A stretch of DNA of 64,000 nucleotides from DAIDJD01 sp035485275 (GTDB lineage Bacteria; Oederibacteriota; JAJYGY01; DAIDJD01), in contig DATHOE010000034.1 of the NCBI GenBank assembly GCA_035485275.1, forward strand, positions 62,001 to 126,000, given 5' to 3'. Under the pieces are notes generated by a model. It had not been told where the DNA came from. It ran no database searches and saw only the letters and a program-made list of their open reading frames with translations. How positions within the stretch are numbered: the first letter of the stretch is position 1; every line of letters starts with the position of its first letter. Positions 59,659-64,000 of this stretch are shown here, in pieces. Both the position numbers and the translations under genes were made by a program.

Positions 59659-61091
59659 GCTCGGCCACTTTGATGGGGGACACGCCCTTATTGCAGGTTC
59701 CCGCCGATACCCGGTATTTTAGGCGGATAGGATTCGGCCTCATCGCGGCCTGGGTCCTGGTTCTTTTGGCCGTCCTATTCGTGAGCAATTGGTGCACGGA
59801 GAAAAACCTCCTGGCCGCGTTGGTTCTGAGTCTCGGTTTGAGCCCTATGGCGGCGTGGTTTTTGGAGGGCCAGGGCGGCGATTTCCCGATTTTCCAGTTG
59901 CATACACTATACTACGGCATGAATTACGGGCTTGCGTCGCTGTACGCCAATCCTCAATTGACCGCGGTGTCGGAATCGGACCGCGTTGTCGCGCTGCAGG
60001 CGACCGCCATGGGCTTGGGGGTGATGCTGTGGGCGTATTACTTCATCGGGGTACGGTTGTTCCGGCGGATACGGCCGCTGAAGGTGACAACTCCCGTGCC
60101 CTATGAAAATTTTCTCAGATGGGCCTGGGTCATAGCCTTCATCAGCGCCATAAAAAAAATCACCGGAGTGGATTTTGGGCCCCTGGAGATGCTGGTTTAC
60201 CAGCCTCTCCTGTACCTGGGGTGGATGGCCAACACTTTTATCCTTGTCGACTTGCTTGTCTACAAAAGGGGGAAGAAACTGCGGTCGATGTTTTTTTTCG
60301 GTTTGTTGATGTTCTTTCAGTTTTTTTCCGCCATCGGATCCGGCCTATTCTCCAACATCCTGATCCTCGTTTTTTTCATGATCTTCGTTTATTTGAACGT
60401 GAAAAAGCGGGTACTCATGAAGGTCATCGTCTTGAGCGTGGTGTTTTTCGTCATTTTGGAGCCGCTGAAAAACGAATTTCGCCTGCTGACTTGGGGGCCC
60501 AAGAATACGTCCGTCAGCGCGGTTCAAAGGGCGTCGATTTTCGCGGAATTGCTCGTGTCGAAGTACAGCGCCTATTCTTCCGTCGCATCCACCTCCGTGA
60601 ACCAGGTCGTCAGCAGGATAGACGACGCCTATACGTTGGCGCGAGTGATGCAGCAGACACCCGACTATGTCCCTTATTCGAACGGCAGCACTTACTTATC
60701 CTTGCTCACCATTTGGATTCCACGCGCTATTTGGCCCGATAAACCACAAGGGAACATTGGAAATACGTGGGCCCACTGGTACGGCCTATTGGACCAGGAC
60801 GATTTCACGACCTCCTACAACCTGCCTTGGATCGTGGAGTTTTATATCAACTTCGGCTGGGCGGGGATCATCGTCGGCATGTTTTTGTCCGGAATCCTGT
60901 TTGCCTGGCTTGCCGCATTTTTTTGTTTCCCCGGGGCGAGCGCGTTGGAGTATTCGGCGGCGGTTCCCCTGCTTCTTAACCTTTGGTACGCCGAATCGAA
61001 TTTCGCCCTGGTTGCCGGCGGGCTCATCATAGGGCTGGTCGTGCTCCGGGTGTACATGAAAGCCATGCCCTACCTCGCTTTCAAGTTTTGA
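59655..61091 (+). CDS. Wzy-like O-antigen/exopolysaccharide polymerase
   Basis: A 478-residue polytopic protein with about 11-12 helices. It has a cytoplasmic-facing Lys-rich loop, and a long periplasmic segment (residues ~280-375) containing SNGSTYLSLLTIWIPRAIWPDKP. That pattern is typical of oligosaccharide repeat-unit polymerases. It would join repeat units delivered by Wzx; sequence conservation in this family is low. Start overlaps the CgeB-like gene by four bases. Confidence 0.78.
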   Translation: MSSATLMGDTPLLQVPADTRYFRRIGFGLIAAWVLVLLAVLFVSNWCTEKNLLAALVLSLGLSPMAAWFLEGQGGDFPIFQLHTLYYGMNYGLASLYANPQLTAVSESDRVVALQATAMGLGVMLWAYYFIGVRLFRRIRPLKVTTPVPYENFLRWAWVIAFISAIKKITGVDFGPLEMLVYQPLLYLGWMANTFILVDLLVYKRGKKLRSMFFFGLLMFFQFFSAIGSGLFSNILILVFFMIFVYLNVKKRVLMKVIVLSVVFFVILEPLKNEFRLLTWGPKNTSVSAVQRASIFAELLVSKYSAYSSVASTSVNQVVSRIDDAYTLARVMQQTPDYVPYSNGSTYLSLLTIWIPRAIWPDKPQGNIGNTWAHWYGLLDQDDFTTSYNLPWIVEFYINFGWAGIIVGMFLSGILFAWLAAFFCFPGASALEYSAAVPLLLNLWYAESNFALVAGGLIIGLVVLRVYMKAMPYLAFKF

Positions 61092-61092
61092 C

Positions 61093-62187
61093 ATGAAGAT
61101 ACTCGTCTTCCGGATTGGCCAATTGGGGGACGCCTTGGTGTCGGTGCCCGTCGTCCGGGCGGTCAGGGCCCTGTACCCGCAAGCCCGGATGGACCTTTTG
61201 ACCGACATGAAACGCGATCCCAACAGCGTCTCCGTGGACAAGGTTTTCGACGGATGCGGAATCTTCGAAAACGTTTTTTTCTACGGGTCGAAGGAGCGTT
61301 TCTTGAGGAATCCCCTTGCGCTGGCGGGGACCTGGCTGTCATTGCGGAAAAACGGCTATGACGGCCTGGTATACCTGGCGCCGAACCAGCGCTCGGGTTT
61401 CCAGATGCGCCGGGACGCCCTTGTCTTCCGATCCCTGGGGATCAAACGCATCTGGGGGCTGTCGTCCTCGGGCCGTATTCTGCCCTCCTCCAGGCCCTTG
61501 CCGCGCCTGCCGGCCGAGGGCCGGACCCTTGCGGACAGGCTCATTCACGACGGATTGCCGATCAGCGTCGATGATTTCCGCTTCGATTTGGGGATCAGCG
61601 ACGGCGAATATGGGGCCCTGCGCGGGAAGTTGGGGCAGGCCTGGCCCGGGGAGGGGGTCCGCGTCTACGCGGCCTGTCCCTTCACGGCCATGCCGGCGAA
61701 AAAATGGCCCTTGGGCCGTTACATCGAGGTATTCCGCCGCCTCCACAAGGAACAGGGCTTGAGCCCGATATTTTTGGGGTCGAAGGCGGATGGCGCGGAG
61801 GCTGAGGAATTGCGTCGCGCCATCGGAATCGGTTACAATTTCACTGGAATGAGCATCCGGGAGTCGGCGGCGATCATGCGCCGCTGCGATTTTTACCTCG
61901 GCAACGACACGGGCACCATGCACTTGGCCGCCGCCGAGGGGCTCCGGTGCGTGGCGGTCTTCTCCGCGCGCACATACCCCGGGATCTGGGAGCCACCGGG
62001 ATCCGGTCACCGGATTCTCCGCACGGCGGTTCCGTGCGAAGGCTGCGAGCTTACCCACTGCGTCGAGCACAAGATGCAGTGCCTCGACCTCATCGGCGCC
62101 GACGCCGTCTATGAGGCCTGTGAGAGCCTTCTTGGAACGGCGGGTTACCCCCCGGGGGCTCAGGGACCTATAGCGGCAGGCAATTAG
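61093..62187 (+). CDS. Glycosyltransferase family 9 (heptosyltransferase-like)
   Basis: A 364-residue GT-B enzyme beginning KILVFRIGQLGDALVSVPVV, the family N-terminus. The donor-site block FYLGNDTGTMHLAAAEG is near residue 270. The family uses ADP-heptose and related sugars, so the product may be a lipopolysaccharide core or a heptose-containing polymer. Two extra Cys pairs near the end (CEGCELTHC) are unusual but seen in some members. It starts one base after the polymerase stop. Confidence 0.9.
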   Translation: MKILVFRIGQLGDALVSVPVVRAVRALYPQARMDLLTDMKRDPNSVSVDKVFDGCGIFENVFFYGSKERFLRNPLALAGTWLSLRKNGYDGLVYLAPNQRSGFQMRRDALVFRSLGIKRIWGLSSSGRILPSSRPLPRLPAEGRTLADRLIHDGLPISVDDFRFDLGISDGEYGALRGKLGQAWPGEGVRVYAACPFTAMPAKKWPLGRYIEVFRRLHKEQGLSPIFLGSKADGAEAEELRRAIGIGYNFTGMSIRESAAIMRRCDFYLGNDTGTMHLAAAEGLRCVAVFSARTYPGIWEPPGSGHRILRTAVPCEGCELTHCVEHKMQCLDLIGADAVYEACESLLGTAGYPPGAQGPIAAGN

Positions 62188-62243
62188 CGTTTCATCGCCC
62201 CTTCCGCGGATGGATGGGGCGAGCTCCGTTTTTAAGGCGTCCG

Positions 62244-63104
62244 ATGACCAAGCTTCCGATCACCGTTCTCTTGGCCGTCAAGAACGAGGCGCTGAACCTG
62301 CCGAAATGCCTGGATTCCCTCGGGCCGGCCGTGAAGGTCTATGTCCTGGATTCGCAGAGCACCGACGATTCGGCCAAGATCTGCCGCCGCCGGGGAGCCG
62401 AGGTCGTACAGTTCCGCTACAAGAACAGCTATCCGAAAAAAAGGCAGTGGGCCCTGGAGCACTTGAGGATCACCACGCCGTGGGTTTTTCTCCTGGACGC
62501 GGACGAGATCATAACCGAGGCCCTGTGGTCGGAAATCCGAGAGGTCATCTCGTCGCCGTCGAAGGTCAACGCCTTCCTCATCAAAAAACAGTTCCATTTT
62601 CTGGGGCGGCGCTTCACCCACGGCGGTTTTTCCCACGCAGCCATCCTTCTTTTCAGGAACGGGACGGCCCGTTTTGAAAGGCTCTTCGACGACGATTCGT
62701 CGGATCTGGACATGGAGGTCCATGAGCGTCTGATCGTGGATGGCGCCATCCGCCCCTTAAAAAACCCCGTCAGGCACGAGGATTTCAAGAATTTGTCGGC
62801 CTATCTCGAGCGGCACAACAAGTATTCCTCCTGGGAAAGCGCGCTGCGCCTTCAATTCATGAAGACGGGGAAATACGGGAACGACAGCATCCGAGCGAAG
62901 TTCTTCGGCAACGCCCAGGAACGCCGGCGTTTCCTGAAGAAACTCGTCATCCGGGCCCCTTTTGAGCCGTGGATTTGGTTCATCTACCATTACCTGATCA
63001 GGCTCGGTTTTCTTGAGGGAAGGCCCGGGTTTATCGCCTGCGTCATTCGGTCGAATTATATTTCGGACACCAGGGCCAAAATGTACGAGATGGCGAACAA
63101 ATGA
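62244..63104 (+). CDS. Glycosyltransferase family 2 (KdtX/WaaE-like)
   Basis: A 286-residue inverting GT-A enzyme. It starts ITVLLAVKNEALNLPKCLDSL; the metal/UDP-binding block is LLDADEII near residue 87. The C-terminal half, with FEPWIWFIYHYLIRLGFLEG, matches the WaaE/KdtX subgroup that acts on lipid A core sugars. ATG 62244 is chosen because AAGG lies seven bases upstream; ATG 62214 would add ten residues without support. Confidence 0.87.
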   Translation: MTKLPITVLLAVKNEALNLPKCLDSLGPAVKVYVLDSQSTDDSAKICRRRGAEVVQFRYKNSYPKKRQWALEHLRITTPWVFLLDADEIITEALWSEIREVISSPSKVNAFLIKKQFHFLGRRFTHGGFSHAAILLFRNGTARFERLFDDDSSDLDMEVHERLIVDGAIRPLKNPVRHEDFKNLSAYLERHNKYSSWESALRLQFMKTGKYGNDSIRAKFFGNAQERRRFLKKLVIRAPFEPWIWFIYHYLIRLGFLEGRPGFIACVIRSNYISDTRAKMYEMANK

Positions 63105-63114
63105 AACCGAGCCG

Positions 63115-64000
63115 TCAGGAGGGCCAGGGTTTCCCGGCCAGCGCGACGCTCAAGCGGGCCGCCTGGGCTATGCCCTTGGCCGACGCGGCTGTGCTGTAGA
63201 GTTTGATGCGTTCGGATGCTTCGGTCGAGTAACGACGCCTGCGGCTTTTGTCGAGGAAAAGGTTCCGGAGGTGTTCGGCGAGTTTTTTCGCGTCCCCCGC
63301 GGCGAATAGTTCCCCTGTTTTTCCCGGCGACACCAAGTCCTGGGCGCAGCCGCATTGCTCGGTGGCGATGACGGGCAGCCCCATCTGCATGGCTTCGTTC
63401 ACCACCAGACCCCAGGTCTCAAAGAGCGATGGCAGGACGAAAAGGTCCGCGGCCGCGAAGTAGTCGGCTAGGCGGCTTTGGTTCACGAAACCCGCCAGGA
63501 CCGCCCGGCCCGGGGCCAGCCGCCGCGCCTGGGCCCGCAAATCGGGGGCCAGGGGCCCGTCGCCGACGAAAACGGCCTTCAGTTGGGGTAAATCCGGCAG
63601 GAGCGCCAGGGCGTCCAGCAGGGTTTGGGGCGCCTTCCGGTCGATGAGCTTTCCGGAAAAGAGGGCCACCACGTCCTTGGGGCCGATGCCCAAGGCGCTC
63701 CTCAGCGCGGCGGAGCGGGGGCGCCGATTGAAAAGGGCGGAGTCCACGGAATAGGGCGAAAAAACGAGGCGGTCTGGATCCACGCCGAGCCCGGAAAGAT
63801 GGGTTCTTGCCCCCTTGCCGATCACCGCGAACGCGTCCACGGACGAATAAATCCGTTTCAAGATCCGGTTTCTCGCCCAGGATTTCAACGCATAGGCGGC
63901 CTTTCCCGGCCCGGAGGAGGCGTCCGCGCCGGGGGAGGGCCCGAATTCCCCACGCATCACCACACCCAGGCCCAGCCTGTGCGCGGCCCACAGCGTCTGC
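63115..64000 (-). CDS. Glycosyltransferase family 4, C-terminal part (5' end beyond window)
   Basis: The frame stays open to the last base on the minus strand, so the start lies outside. The visible 294 or so residues include the donor domain, with VVALFSGKLIDRKAPQTLLDAL, AVFVGDGPLAPDLR and FVLPSLFETWGLVVNEAMQMG, whose Glu residues form the EX7E block. It is convergent with the GT2 gene, ten bases apart, so a second polysaccharide transcript may enter from the right. Confidence 0.85.
   Translation of the reverse strand, partial: QTLWAAHRLGLGVVMRGEFGPSPGADASSGPGKAAYALKSWARNRILKRIYSSVDAFAVIGKGARTHLSGLGVDPDRLVFSPYSVDSALFNRRPRSAALRSALGIGPKDVVALFSGKLIDRKAPQTLLDALALLPDLPQLKAVFVGDGPLAPDLRAQARRLAPGRAVLAGFVNQSRLADYFAAADLFVLPSLFETWGLVVNEAMQMGLPVIATEQCGCAQDLVSPGKTGELFAAGDAKKLAEHLRNLFLDKSRRRRYSTEASERIKLYSTAASAKGIAQAARLSVALAGKPWPS

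Noticed and set aside
1..64000. tRNA, rRNA, insertion sequence or prophage genes
   Set aside because: I searched by eye for cloverleaf ends, transposase or integrase motifs and terminal repeats and saw none.

Overview
This is a high-G+C, gene-dense window from a flagellated Gram-negative (diderm) bacterium with aerobic-type respiration. The diderm call rests on a TonB-dependent receptor, L- and P-ring flagellar genes, three PorV/UPF0164-type outer-membrane proteins and an outer-membrane polysaccharide export protein. PorV paralogues, Thr-Pro linker surface proteins with a C-terminal LYPNPF-type Ig-like domain and an alternative complex III together recall deep-branching diderm lineages (Elusimicrobiota/FCPU426-like genomes). 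That placement is a low-confidence inference; no rRNA or tRNA gene is present to test it.

Layout. 1-5.6 kb: end of a TonB receptor, a ZIP metal transporter, then a compact run of Sfp-type phosphopantetheinyl transferase, ferritin, SbmA/YddA-type ABC exporter and a two-domain lycopene-cyclase-like membrane protein. 5.6-10.8 kb: a membrane class III adenylate cyclase, a secreted TPR protein, NADP-isocitrate dehydrogenase and pyruvate kinase. 11-26.2 kb: flagellar block. Two PorV-like proteins lead into flgF-flgG-flgA-flgH-flgI-flgJ. A sigma-28-like promoter then precedes flgM-flgN-flgK, a Thr-Pro secreted protein and a third PorV-like protein, ending at a strong terminator. 26.3-32.8 kb: one 2155-residue repeat protein with an N-terminal HicB-like domain and no signal peptide. 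32.9-36.9 kb: thioredoxin plus a biotin operon carrying its own ketoreductase and ketoacyl synthase with bioF and bioD. 36.9-37.7 kb: undecaprenyl-diphosphatase on the minus strand. 38-46.2 kb: alternative complex III operon actABCDEF, with ActE fused to a second cytochrome c domain, followed by tatA and tatC. 47.2-64 kb: an exopolysaccharide/O-antigen locus with acyltransferase, FkbM methyltransferase, PPP-type phosphatase, seven glycosyltransferases, Wza-like export protein, Wzc-type tyrosine kinase, Wzx flippase and Wzy-like polymerase; the last glycosyltransferase runs off the end.

How the parts fit. UppP recycles the lipid carrier used by the Wzx/Wzy pathway. TatAC sits beside ActB, a likely Tat client. 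FlgM with a sigma-28-like promoter implies normal late flagellar control, here extended to a secreted protein and a PorV-like partner. The most unusual items are the HicB-headed giant repeat protein, the biotin operon with a dedicated FabF-type condensing enzyme, the PorV/flagellar linkage, the fused ActE, and a tandem palindrome in the act leader. No intergenic stretch exceeds 300 bases; the longest (37747-38041) is annotated. Most recognisable promoters match a sigma-70 type consensus with a 17-bp spacer.
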